From Chitinophaga sp. CB10 (GTDB lineage Bacteria > Bacteroidota > Bacteroidia > Chitinophagales > Chitinophagaceae): DNA of 64,000 nucleotides. Of the stretch, positions 26,155-34,629 are shown one piece after another (positions within the stretch are counted from its first letter, which is position 1; each line of letters starts with the position of its first letter). The translations under genes were made by a program, and so were the position numbers. The stretch is taken from assembly GCA_001870995.2 (NCBI GenBank), contig MLAV02000002.1, positions 447,536-511,535 of the forward strand, given 5' to 3'. Under the pieces are notes generated by a model. The model saw nothing but the letters and a program-made list of their open reading frames with translations. It was not told the DNA's origin and did not search any database.

Positions 26155-27723
26155 CTAAAATGGTGCATCTTCAAATCCTTCATCAAAGTCCATATCATTC
26201 ATCTTGGACCCTTTCTGGATATATAATTTAGCTTCATCGTTACCGCCGGCGCCGCCATGGTGCTGACGCATACCTGCGAACGGATTACCGCCACCGGGGT
26301 TTTCCAAACTGCCATCATCTTCAAAACGCTGGAACTCCAGTACGGCTCTCAGTTTGATGGTATCCAGCTGACCGTTACGGTGCTTGGCTATACGCACGTG
26401 GGTTTCACCTTTGTTGGATTCGCCCATTTCATTGGTATTGATTTCATAATATTCAGGACGGTACAGGAACATAACCATGTCGGCATCCTGCTCGATCGCT
26501 CCGGATTCACGGAGGTCGCTCAGCTGCGGCATCTTGTTACCGTCTTTACGCTTTTCCACATCACGGCTCAACTGCGACAACGCGATCACCGGTACCTGCA
26601 ACTCTTTTGCGAGCCCTTTCAGATCGCGGGAAATCTTACTGATCTCCTGTTCCCTGTTGGTGCCTTTACCATCCCCGCTACCGCTCATCAGCTGCAGGTA
26701 GTCGATGATGATAACGCCTACGCCGTGGTTGTGTACCAGCCTGCGACATTTGGCACGGAGCTCGAAAATGTTCAGCGCCGGCGTATCGTCAATGAAGATA
26801 GGCGCTTTCGCCAGGCGTTCGATACCATGCGTCATCAGCTTCTTCATCTCGTACTCTTCCAGCTTACCGCGGGAAATCTTTTCCAGCTTGATTTCTGATT
26901 CGGCGGACAGGATACGCTGCACGATCTGCCCGGACGACATCTCCAGCGAGAACACAGCCGCGCCTTTCGGGAAACGGGGGTGAAGCGCTGCATTCCTTGC
27001 CAGGTTAAGCGCGAACGCGGTTTTACCCACAGACGGACGCGCCGCAATGATGATCAGGTCCGTTGGCTGCCAACCGTAGGTCACTTTGTCGAGCGACGGG
27101 AAGCCGGACGGTACGCCCGTAATATCATCTCCCTTGTTCCGCAGGTCCTCGATCCTTTTCATGGTATTCACCAATACCCGGTCGATAGAATCATAGTTCT
27201 TCCGAAGGTGGTTATTGGTGATCTCAAAAAGCTTTGATTCCGCGCTGTCAAGCAGGTCAAATACGTCTGCTGTATCCTCATACGACTCCGTGAGAATCTC
27301 CCCGGAGATGCGAATCAGCTCCCGCTGGATAAATTTCTGCAGGATGATACGGGCATGCGCCTCAATGTTGGCCGAGGAAACCACTGCGTTGGTGAGCTTC
27401 ATCACGGTATATCCGCCACCGATAGCGTCCAGCGCTCCCATGGAACGCAGTTCCTCCGTTACCGTGAGGATATCCACCGGCATGGATTTGGCTGCCAGAC
27501 GGGTCATGGCAGAGAAGATTAACTGGTGTGCCTCTACGTAAAAACACTCTCCTTTCAATATCTCCACTACTATATCGAAGGCACCTTTTTCCAGCATGAT
27601 GGCTCCCAAAACAGCTTCTTCCAGTTCCTTAGCCTGTGGCGGTACTTTTCCGTACACTAAGGATGATACCTCAATGGACGGTTTTCTACGCACATTGCGG
27701 TCTTTCTTGAGATTGAGATCCAT
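26155..27723 (-). CDS. dnaB: Replicative DNA helicase DnaB
   Basis: 522 residues. The N-terminal DnaB domain (PPQAKELEEAVLGAIMLEKG) is followed by the RecA-like ATPase: Walker A ARPSVGKTAFALN, Walker B IIIDYLQLMSG, and arginine-finger region HRNGQLDTIKL. A Gly/His-rich, acidic C-terminal tail of about 50 residues extends past the core. It unwinds DNA at the replication fork. It is divergent from pheT across a 558-base gap that holds DnaA-box-like sites. Confidence 0.95.
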   Translation of the reverse strand: MDLNLKKDRNVRRKPSIEVSSLVYGKVPPQAKELEEAVLGAIMLEKGAFDIVVEILKGECFYVEAHQLIFSAMTRLAAKSMPVDILTVTEELRSMGALDAIGGGYTVMKLTNAVVSSANIEAHARIILQKFIQRELIRISGEILTESYEDTADVFDLLDSAESKLFEITNNHLRKNYDSIDRVLVNTMKRIEDLRNKGDDITGVPSGFPSLDKVTYGWQPTDLIIIAARPSVGKTAFALNLARNAALHPRFPKGAAVFSLEMSSGQIVQRILSAESEIKLEKISRGKLEEYEMKKLMTHGIERLAKAPIFIDDTPALNIFELRAKCRRLVHNHGVGVIIIDYLQLMSGSGDGKGTNREQEISKISRDLKGLAKELQVPVIALSQLSRDVEKRKDGNKMPQLSDLRESGAIEQDADMVMFLYRPEYYEINTNEMGESNKGETHVRIAKHRNGQLDTIKLRAVLEFQRFEDDGSLENPGGGNPFAGMRQHHGGAGGNDEAKLYIQKGSKMNDMDFDEGFEDAPF

Positions 27724-27941
27724 TTATGGTTAGTGTGTTAAAAAAAGTTAATAAAAGGTTACTGTCAATGGGCTTTTCTCTATGATTTACAATTGGTTAT
27801 ATGGAATTTATTCTCGCATTCCGACGTTCATTCAATTGTTGAAATTGCAATCTTTTTCGAGCCGTAAAAACTAAGGTAATCGCATTTTTTCATTTAATCC
27901 CGAAACGGACGGGACTAAATTTATTAAGCTCCAATCACAGG

Positions 27942-28035
27942 TTATCCACCGGCAACATGTCAGTTTTCCACTGACTCCACCCTAGTTATCCACCAATTTT
28001 CAAGTAATACCCAGGCAAAGGTCTGATTATTCACA
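27942..28035. promoter_or_regulatory. Cluster of DnaA-box-like 9-mers in the dnaB-pheT gap
   Basis: TTATCCACC at 27942 and 27986 (one mismatch to TTATNCACA) and TTATTCACA at 28027 (exact match), all on the plus strand within 94 bases; a further TTATCCACC lies at 28342 inside pheT. The flank at 27780-27930 is AT-rich. They could bind DnaA for control of dnaB or titration. Evidence for an origin is insufficient. Confidence 0.45.
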
Positions 28036-28215
28036 CACATTTGTTAAAAAAAGTTTTTGGGGGAGAGATTTATGGTTGGCGTCATGGGTATGCAGGACGT
28101 TTACAAACCTTTTGTCCGGTCAGGCAGGGCCGTATCAGTTAAGCCCCACAGGTCCGCACCCACTACCGGTTTACGCTCCGCAACGCCTTCCCGGGAGGGT
28201 TTACTTTTCCCCTGC

Positions 28216-28246
28216 TTTGCTCGTCTGCCAGAATCCTTTAACTTTA
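28216..28246 (+). promoter_or_regulatory. Promoter of the pheT-zapA region
   Basis: TTTG at 28216-28219, a 19-base spacer, then TAACTTTA at 28239-28246 match the Bacteroidota -33/-7 arrangement with one mismatch in the last position. The pheT ATG follows 35 bases later. Confidence 0.6.
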
Positions 28247-28281
28247 CGCTCCATACATATATAAATAGAGCAGACAAGAAA

Positions 28282-30711
28282 ATGACGATTTCATACAACT
28301 GGCTATGCGATTATCTACCGGTGAAGCCTACACCACAGGAATTATCCACCATACTTACACGTATTGGCCTGGAGGTAGAAAGCCTCGAACAATTTGAAGC
28401 TGTAAAAGGAAGTTTTGCCGGATTAGTGATTGGTGAAGTATTAACAGCAGAAAAACACCCCAATGCAGATAAACTGCGCCTGACCACCGTTAACATCGGC
28501 GCGGCGGAACCGCTGCACATCGTTTGCGGTGCGCCTAACGTGGCCGTAGGCCAGAAAGTGGTTGTAGCGCCTGTCGGCACTACCATCTACCCGGTTGGCG
28601 GAGAACCGCTGACCATGAAAAAGGCAAAGATCCGCGGAGAAGAGAGCCAAGGCATGATCTGCGCGGAAGACGAGATCGGCCTCGGCACCAGCCACGATGG
28701 CATCATGGTGCTGGACCCCTCCCTCGTACCGGGCACTCCTGCCAGCGAAGTTTTTAAACCCGCACAGGACTGGATATACGAAATCGGCCTGACGCCCAAC
28801 CGGATGGACGCTATGAGCCATATCGGCGTGGCAAAAGACGTTTGTGCATTCCTCAACAACCTGGAACATACCCATAAATACCAGGTACAGCTGCCGGCAT
28901 TCAACGGCCTCGTTCCGGCAACGCCTGAACTGCCTGTCAGCATTACCATCGAAAATACAGACGGTTGCCCGCGCTATGCCGGCGTAACCATTTCCGGCGT
29001 AAAAGTGGGCCCTTCCCCTGAATGGCTCAAAACCAAGCTGGAAACCATCGGCGTACGTTCTATCAACAACATCGTGGATATCACCAACTTCGTCCTGCAC
29101 GAAACCGGTCAGCCCCTCCACGCGTTCGACTACGCAGCCCTCAAAGGCAACGCCGTCGTGGTTAAAACACTGCCGCAGGATACCGTATTCGTTACCCTGG
29201 ACGAAAAGGAAAGAAAGCTGGACGCTACAGACCTCATGATCTGCAACGGCGCCGGCGAAGGAATGTGCATAGCCGGCGTGTTCGGCGGCGCCCATTCCGG
29301 CGTAACGGACGCCACCCAAAACATCTTCCTGGAAAGCGCCTTCTTTAACCCGGGTATGATCCGCACCACCTCGTTCCGCCACGGCCTCCGTACGGACGCG
29401 GCCACCCGCTTCGAAAAAGGAGTGGATATCTCCAACGTCGTGTTCGCACTGGAACGCGCGGCCAACCTGATTTGCGAGCTGGCAGGCGGACAAATTGCCT
29501 CCACGGTTACGGACATATACCCTTCCGTGAAAAAGAAAACAGAAGTGGAAACTACGTTTGCGTATGTACGTAAACTGAGCGGCAGCAACTACAGCAACGA
29601 TAAGATCAAAAATATCCTGGTCAGCCTCGGCTTCCAGATCCTGCACGAAACGGAAGCAGGTATCCGTGTATCCGTGCCTTTCAGCAAACCGGATATCAGC
29701 CTGCCGGCGGACCTCGTAGAGGAAGTGATGCGTATAGACGGCCTCGATAATATCGAAATCCCGTCCAAAGTAACCATCTCCCCGGCATTGTCCGCCCAGC
29801 CGGACCCTGAAAAAGTGAAGGAGAAAATTGCAGATTACCTCGCCGGCAACGGATACAACGAGATATTCACCAACTCCATCACCAACAGTAAATATTATAC
29901 GGAGGAAGTGCTGGAAACAGCCGTGAAAATGATGAACAGCCTCACCGTCGAGCTGGACATCATGCGCCCTTCCATGCTGGAATCCGGCCTGGAATGCATC
30001 GGCTACAACCTGAACCGCAAAAACGAAAACCTGCTGTTCTTCGAATTTGGTAAAACCTATCTCGCCAGCAATGGTAAGTATTTCGAAAACAACCACTTAT
30101 GCCTCTATATCACCGGCCAGAAGACGGCCGAAACCTGGATGCATAAAGGCAGCGCAGTAGATTTCTACTTCCTGAAAGGTTATGTGGTGAATATCCTGGC
30201 TCAGCTCGGCTATCGCAACCTCCAATGGATTGAAAGTGAAGGCACAGGACTGACCCCTTCCTGGGAAATAAAAGTAAAAAATCAGGTGGTGGTAACGCTG
30301 GGTGGCGTATCTTCACAAAAACTGAAACAGTTCGACATTAAACAACCGGTTTGGTTTGCAGACTTTAATTGGGATAAAATGCTGGGACTGTTGCAAAAAA
30401 GTGATAACTTTTACAAAGAAATACCACGCTTCCCGGCCGTTCGCCGAGACCTGGCACTTGTGCTGGACAAACAGGTGAAATTCGCCGCCGTGGAAGCAGC
30501 AGCCAAAGCAGTTAAATCTGCCTTACTGCAGGAAATCAACCTGTTCGATGTGTTTGAGAGTGAAAAGCTGGGTGCAAACAAGAAGTCGTACGCAGTTAGC
30601 TTTACCTTCCTGGATCCACAAAAAACCCTCACCGATAAAGAAATTGACAGTGTGATGGACAAACTGGTGAAAAACTTCCAGACACAATTGCAGGCGGATA
30701 TCAGAAAATAA
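28282..30711 (+). CDS. pheT: Phenylalanyl-tRNA synthetase beta subunit
   Basis: 809 residues from ATG 28282 (MTISYNWLCDYLPVKPTPQE). The frame is open 225 bases further upstream, but that part is non-coding in character and contains the promoter. Domains in order: B1 N-terminal, tRNA-binding EMAP-like fold at about 40-150 (EKHPNADKLRLTTVNIG), B3/B4 editing domain with the NNIVDITNFVLHE motif, B5, catalytic-like core, and a C-terminal ferredoxin-fold anticodon-binding domain (FPAVRRDLALVLDK). It pairs with PheS (not in this window) to charge tRNA-Phe. A ZapB-like gene and zapA follow in the same direction. Confidence 0.96.
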   Translation: MTISYNWLCDYLPVKPTPQELSTILTRIGLEVESLEQFEAVKGSFAGLVIGEVLTAEKHPNADKLRLTTVNIGAAEPLHIVCGAPNVAVGQKVVVAPVGTTIYPVGGEPLTMKKAKIRGEESQGMICAEDEIGLGTSHDGIMVLDPSLVPGTPASEVFKPAQDWIYEIGLTPNRMDAMSHIGVAKDVCAFLNNLEHTHKYQVQLPAFNGLVPATPELPVSITIENTDGCPRYAGVTISGVKVGPSPEWLKTKLETIGVRSINNIVDITNFVLHETGQPLHAFDYAALKGNAVVVKTLPQDTVFVTLDEKERKLDATDLMICNGAGEGMCIAGVFGGAHSGVTDATQNIFLESAFFNPGMIRTTSFRHGLRTDAATRFEKGVDISNVVFALERAANLICELAGGQIASTVTDIYPSVKKKTEVETTFAYVRKLSGSNYSNDKIKNILVSLGFQILHETEAGIRVSVPFSKPDISLPADLVEEVMRIDGLDNIEIPSKVTISPALSAQPDPEKVKEKIADYLAGNGYNEIFTNSITNSKYYTEEVLETAVKMMNSLTVELDIMRPSMLESGLECIGYNLNRKNENLLFFEFGKTYLASNGKYFENNHLCLYITGQKTAETWMHKGSAVDFYFLKGYVVNILAQLGYRNLQWIESEGTGLTPSWEIKVKNQVVVTLGGVSSQKLKQFDIKQPVWFADFNWDKMLGLLQKSDNFYKEIPRFPAVRRDLALVLDKQVKFAAVEAAAKAVKSALLQEINLFDVFESEKLGANKKSYAVSFTFLDPQKTLTDKEIDSVMDKLVKNFQTQLQADIRK

Positions 30712-30727
30712 TCTGTAGAATTAATTA

Positions 30728-31036
30728 ATGATCCTCGAGCAAAACATACAACGTGTCGAAGAAAAACTGCACCTGCTGCTCAAAAAATTGCAACAGGTGC
30801 AGTTGGAAAATACGTTGCTGCGCGAGGAGCTAAACACCAGGCAACAAGAGTTGCAAGAGCAGCAGGGAACAATACAAAACCTGGAAGATAAGCTGCGGCT
30901 GATGAAAATAGCCGCTACTACCCAGGGAGCAAATCCCGTAGCAGAAGATGATGCGGCATTCCGTAAAGAGATACGCGGCAAGATCAATGATTATATCAAG
31001 GAAATTGACAGATGTATCGCTTTGCTCAATGCATAA
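30728..31036 (+). CDS. ZapB-like coiled-coil protein
   Basis: 102 residues; about 4-65 is a continuous coiled coil (NIQRVEEKLHLLLKKLQQVQ ... QQGTIQNLEDKLRL), followed by a charged helix ending RCIALLNA. It lies 16 bases after pheT and 28 bases before zapA, the gene for the FtsZ-ring protein that recruits ZapB in other bacteria. Short coiled-coil proteins at this place are plausible ZapB counterparts, but similarity to ZapB itself cannot be separated from general coiled-coil pattern. Cytoplasmic. Confidence 0.7.
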   Translation: MILEQNIQRVEEKLHLLLKKLQQVQLENTLLREELNTRQQELQEQQGTIQNLEDKLRLMKIAATTQGANPVAEDDAAFRKEIRGKINDYIKEIDRCIALLNA

Positions 31037-31064
31037 GCGTAACCTGAAGTAAACAAGCAACACC

Positions 31065-31358
31065 ATGGAGCAGCTCATTCCCATAAATATAGTAGTGGCG
31101 GACCGCTCTTACCGGATCAAGATAAAACCGGAGGAGGAAGAGGAAGTTCGCCGTATTATGAAAGAAGTGAATGAGAAAATTGTTGATTTCAAGGCGTCTT
31201 ACGCAGGAAAAGACCTGCAGGACTACATCGCTATGGCCCTCATCATGTATGCTACCCACCCCGTAACCAGCGGAGGCAAAGCACAAGCCAGCACAGCCCC
31301 ATTTTTACAGGAAAAGCTCGAAAAACTGGAAGAATTAATCAACCAAGCACTGGGTTAA
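31065..31358 (+). CDS. zapA: Cell division protein ZapA
   Basis: 97 residues with the ZapA fold: beta hairpin INIVVADRSYRIKIKPEEEE, then VRRIMKEVNEKIVDFKASYA and a C-terminal coiled coil (QEKLEKLEELINQAL). The tract GKDLQDYIAMALIM is typical. ZapA bundles FtsZ filaments at the division site. Follows a probable coiled-coil partner and precedes a structured intergenic region and rny. Confidence 0.9.
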   Translation: MEQLIPINIVVADRSYRIKIKPEEEEEVRRIMKEVNEKIVDFKASYAGKDLQDYIAMALIMYATHPVTSGGKAQASTAPFLQEKLEKLEELINQALG

Positions 31359-31451
31359 CACGTTAGACGTTGCTAGCCAACGGATTAGCTAAAATGCTAA
31401 TAATCACGTATTAAACACGCTTTACTGCTATTTTTTTGTATTTTCGCGGGT

Positions 31452-31499
31452 CAGTTCTCGCCCCTGATACGCCTTTTAGGCGAACAGGGCCGGAGAATG
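31452..31499 (+). ncRNA. Long bulged hairpin between zapA and rny; candidate 6S-type RNA or rny leader
   Basis: The 5' arm CAGTTCTCGCCCCTGATACG plus CC pairs with the 3' arm GGCGAACAGGGCCGGAGAATG around a TTTTA loop, with several bulges. It is preceded by an AT-rich tract containing TATTTTCG, close to a -7 box. Downstream of zapA is the location of 6S RNA genes in gammaproteobacteria, and Bacteroidota have their own 6S family. The visible hairpin is shorter than a full 6S RNA, so it may instead be the 5' leader of the RNase Y mRNA. Confidence 0.4.
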
Positions 31500-31527
31500 C
31501 TACATAAATCAAGATTAAAGAAATCAT

Positions 31528-33087
31528 ATGGATGTTACACTTGCAATAACTGCTATAGCAGCTTTAATAATAGGGATTGCGCTTGGGAAGGTGATATTTG
31601 CAAAAAACACACAGCAGAAGATTGAAGAGGCAGAACAACAAGCTAAGAAAATCATTGCTGATGCACAGACAACCGGGGAAAACCTGAAAAAAGACAGGCT
31701 CCTGGAAGCAAAAGAGAAATACCTTCAAATGAAGAGCGAGCACGAGAAAGAAGTGCTGCAGCGCAATCAGAAGATTCTGGAATCCGAAAACAGGATTAAA
31801 CAGAAAGAACAGAGTCTTAACCAGAAAAACGAACAGGTTCAGAAACAGATCAACGAAAACGATGCGATCAAAGAAACCCTGAACCGCCAGATGGAACTGG
31901 TTACCATCAAACGTACCGAACTGGAAAAACACCAGGAGGAACACATCCGCCGTCTTGAAAAAGTGGCCGGCCTGACTGCCGAAGAAGCGAAACACCAGCT
32001 GGTGGAAAGCCTCAAGGAAGAAGCCCGCTCACAAGCCCTGGCGCATATCCAGGAAATCATCGAAGACGCCAAAACAAAAGCTAACAAAGAAGCCAAGAAG
32101 ATCATCATCCAGTCTATCCAGCGTACCGCCGCTGAACAGACCATCGAAAATACCATCACGGTATTTACCCTGGAAAGCGATGAGATCAAAGGCCAGATCA
32201 TCGGTCGTGAAGGCCGTAATATCCGCGCCATCGAAGCCGCTACCGGCGTTGACCTGATTGTGGACGATACCCCTGAGGCTATCGTACTCTCCTCCTTCGA
32301 CCCGCTGCGCCGCGAAATCGCCCGCCTGTCCCTGCAACGCCTCGTACAGGACGGCCGTATCCACCCTGCCCGCATCGAAGAAGTAGTGGAAAAAACCAAG
32401 AAACAACTGGAAGAACAGGTAATGGATATCGGGGAAAGAACCGTTATCGAACTGGGCATCCACGGTTTACATAAAGAACTGGTGCGCCTCGTCGGTAAAA
32501 TGCGCTTCCGCTCTTCCTACGGTCAGAACCTGCTCATGCACTCCAAGGAAACAGCCAACCTTTGCGCTGTAATGGCCGCTGAACTGGGTCTGAACCCTAA
32601 ACTCGCCAAACGTGCCGGCCTGTTACACGATATCGGTAAAGTACCTGACGAAGAAACTGAACTGAGCCACGCCCTCCTCGGCGCCAAGCTCGCTGAAAAA
32701 TACGGTGAACACGCCGCTGTAGTGAACGCCATCGGCGCCCACCACGATGAAATGGAAATGCAATACGTGATTTCCCCTATCGTACAGGCTTGTGACGCCA
32801 TCTCCGGCGCACGCCCCGGCGCTCGCCGCGAAATCATGCAGAGCTACCTCCAGCGTATTAAAGACCTGGAAAACCTCGCCCTCTCTCACGACGGTGTGGA
32901 AAAAGCCTACGCTATCCAGGCAGGTCGCGAACTGCGCGTAATTGTGGAGTCAGATAAAGTGTCCGACAATGATGCAGACCGCCTGTCCTTCGAAATCGCG
33001 AACAAGATCCAGACAGAGATGCAATATCCCGGTCAGATCAAGGTAACCGTTATCCGCGAAAAACGCGCGGTGAACGTAGCCCGTTAG
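31528..33087 (+). CDS. rny: Ribonuclease Y
   Basis: 519 residues with the full family layout: N-terminal membrane anchor (ITAIAALIIGIALGKVIFA), long coiled coil at about 30-200 with many Glu, Gln and Lys, KH domain (IIGREGRNIRAIEAATGVDL), and HD metal-dependent hydrolase domain (LLHDIGKVPDEE) near 370. It is the membrane-bound endoribonuclease that starts mRNA decay. It lies 170 bases after zapA, with a hairpin in the gap, and ends in a strong terminator. Confidence 0.96.
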   Translation: MDVTLAITAIAALIIGIALGKVIFAKNTQQKIEEAEQQAKKIIADAQTTGENLKKDRLLEAKEKYLQMKSEHEKEVLQRNQKILESENRIKQKEQSLNQKNEQVQKQINENDAIKETLNRQMELVTIKRTELEKHQEEHIRRLEKVAGLTAEEAKHQLVESLKEEARSQALAHIQEIIEDAKTKANKEAKKIIIQSIQRTAAEQTIENTITVFTLESDEIKGQIIGREGRNIRAIEAATGVDLIVDDTPEAIVLSSFDPLRREIARLSLQRLVQDGRIHPARIEEVVEKTKKQLEEQVMDIGERTVIELGIHGLHKELVRLVGKMRFRSSYGQNLLMHSKETANLCAVMAAELGLNPKLAKRAGLLHDIGKVPDEETELSHALLGAKLAEKYGEHAAVVNAIGAHHDEMEMQYVISPIVQACDAISGARPGARREIMQSYLQRIKDLENLALSHDGVEKAYAIQAGRELRVIVESDKVSDNDADRLSFEIANKIQTEMQYPGQIKVTVIREKRAVNVAR

Positions 33088-33131
33088 TTCGTGTAAGAAA
33101 TTTAGAAAAACAGAATTTACACTCTATATTG

Positions 33132-33163
33132 AGGCCTTCGGTACAACCCGAAGGCCTTTTTTA
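33132..33163 (+). terminator. Terminator of rny
   Basis: AGGCCTTCGG and CCGAAGGCCT form a perfect 10-bp stem with loop TACAAC, followed by TTTTTT. Confidence 0.92.
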
Positions 33164-33194
33164 TTTCTGTAACTCTTAAACGCAAACTATTCGT

Positions 33195-33812
33195 ATGAAG
33201 AAATCCATGTTAAGATTCATGCTGGGAGCCTGTATCCTCCTGGCCGCCAGCCAGTCCTTTGCACAGAAAAAAGCGATCTCGCTTTTTAATGGTAAAAACC
33301 TCGACGGCTGGAAAATTTATGGTACAGAAAAATGGTATGTGGACAATGGCGAACTCGTTTGCGAAAGCGGCCCGGATAAGGAATATGGTTACCTGGCCAC
33401 CGACAAATCTTTTAAAGACTTTGAACTGACCGTTGTATTCAAGCAGGAAGCCAATGGCAACAGCGGCGTATTTTTCCACTCTTCCATCGAAGGCACCAAG
33501 ATCACCGGCTGGCAGGCCGAGGTAGCGCCCCCGGATCAGCATACCGGCGGTATTTATGAATCCTATGGCCGCGGATGGCTGATCAAACCTGAAAAGGAAA
33601 AAGAGCAGTACCTCAAAATGGGCGAATGGAACACCATGAAGGTGCGGGTAAAAGGCGACCAGGTAACCACCTGGCTCAATGGCCATGAAATGATCACCCT
33701 GAACGACGCCAAGATCGGCGCAGCAGACGGCCAGATCGCCCTGCAGATCCACTCCGGCGGCGGCATTAAGGTAAGGTGGAAAAGCGTTAAATTGGTACCA
33801 TTGAAATCCTGA
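33195..33812 (+). CDS. DUF1080 (3-keto-disaccharide hydrolase type) secreted protein
   Basis: 205 residues with a signal peptide (LGACILLAASQSFAQ) and one DUF1080 concanavalin-like domain: KAISLFNGKNLDGWKIYG at the start, NSGVFFHSS in the middle, and GGIKVRWKSVKLVP at the end. DUF1080 proteins bind or hydrolyse modified sugars in the periplasm or at the surface. The stop codon overlaps the start of the following SDR gene by one base (TGATG), so the two are translated together. A second, two-domain DUF1080 protein is encoded 5 kb downstream. Confidence 0.9.
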   Translation: MKKSMLRFMLGACILLAASQSFAQKKAISLFNGKNLDGWKIYGTEKWYVDNGELVCESGPDKEYGYLATDKSFKDFELTVVFKQEANGNSGVFFHSSIEGTKITGWQAEVAPPDQHTGGIYESYGRGWLIKPEKEKEQYLKMGEWNTMKVRVKGDQVTTWLNGHEMITLNDAKIGAADGQIALQIHSGGGIKVRWKSVKLVPLKS

Positions 33813-34600
33813 TGAGCTACCAGCACAAAGTAATACTTATCACAGGCGCCAGCTCCGGTATAGGCCGGGAGCTGGCGTTGTTGCTTGCGCAACAAAAGGC
33901 CCGCCTCATCCTCGCAGCCAGGAATGCGGATAAACTCCGCGCCGTACAGCAGGAATGCCTGCAGTGGACGGCTGACTGCCAGATCCTCCCGATGGACGTG
34001 ACGGATGAAGCCCAGGTACAGGCCGGCGCGGCCCGCGCCATCACCTTCTACGGCCGCATTGATGTACTGATCAACAACGCCGGCGTTACCCAACGCTCCA
34101 AGCTGATCGATACTTCCGTGGCTGCCATCCGCACGCTCATGGAAGTGAACTTCTTTGGCCCGGTAATGCTCACCAAAGCTTTGCTGCCACAGTTCCAGGC
34201 ACAGGGCGGCGGCCAGGTAGTAGTGATCAGCAGCATGGCCGGCCTTTTCGGCTACCCGTGGCGCAGCGGCTATAATGCCGCCAAACACGCACTGAACGGC
34301 TATTTTGAAACCTTACAAACCGAGCAACCCATCCCGGAACTATACACCACGATCGTTTGCCCGGGCAGGATACATACGCCCATCACATTCTCGGCGATTA
34401 CGGGAGATGGGAGCGCCTTTGGGAAAATGGACCCCGGCCAGGAACACGGGATTCCCGTGAACGTATGCGCCAGGAAAATCATTACGGCCATGCATAAACG
34501 CCGTAAAATAGTACTCATCGCAAGAGCGGAGAAAGTATTGTTGTGGATAAAGCGATATTTTCCGCCATTATTTTATGTGATTGCCCGTAAAGGGAATTAA
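33812..34600 (+). CDS. Short-chain dehydrogenase/reductase
   Basis: 262 residues, classical SDR. The NAD(P)-binding motif is TGASSGIG at the N-terminus, NNAGV marks the central strand, and the catalytic Ser-Tyr-Lys set is in VISSMAGLFGYPWRSGYNAA with K. A C-terminal segment (AEKVLLWIKRYFPPLFYVIA) is hydrophobic and may associate with the membrane, as in DHRS7-like enzymes. It is coupled to the DUF1080 gene upstream. Substrate unknown. Confidence 0.9.
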   Translation: MSYQHKVILITGASSGIGRELALLLAQQKARLILAARNADKLRAVQQECLQWTADCQILPMDVTDEAQVQAGAARAITFYGRIDVLINNAGVTQRSKLIDTSVAAIRTLMEVNFFGPVMLTKALLPQFQAQGGGQVVVISSMAGLFGYPWRSGYNAAKHALNGYFETLQTEQPIPELYTTIVCPGRIHTPITFSAITGDGSAFGKMDPGQEHGIPVNVCARKIITAMHKRRKIVLIARAEKVLLWIKRYFPPLFYVIARKGN

Positions 34601-34629
34601 CTTGCAGCCTGTTTAACAGATTTACAGCA

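Noticed and set aside
27780..28060. Replication origin (oriC) at the dnaB-pheT gap
   Set aside because: Only three box-like 9-mers, no dnaA gene, and the base skew does not change sign at this point.
28441..30096. 551-codon minus-strand ORF opposite pheT
   Set aside because: Shadow of a C-rich third-position gene; pheT motifs are unmistakable on the other strand.
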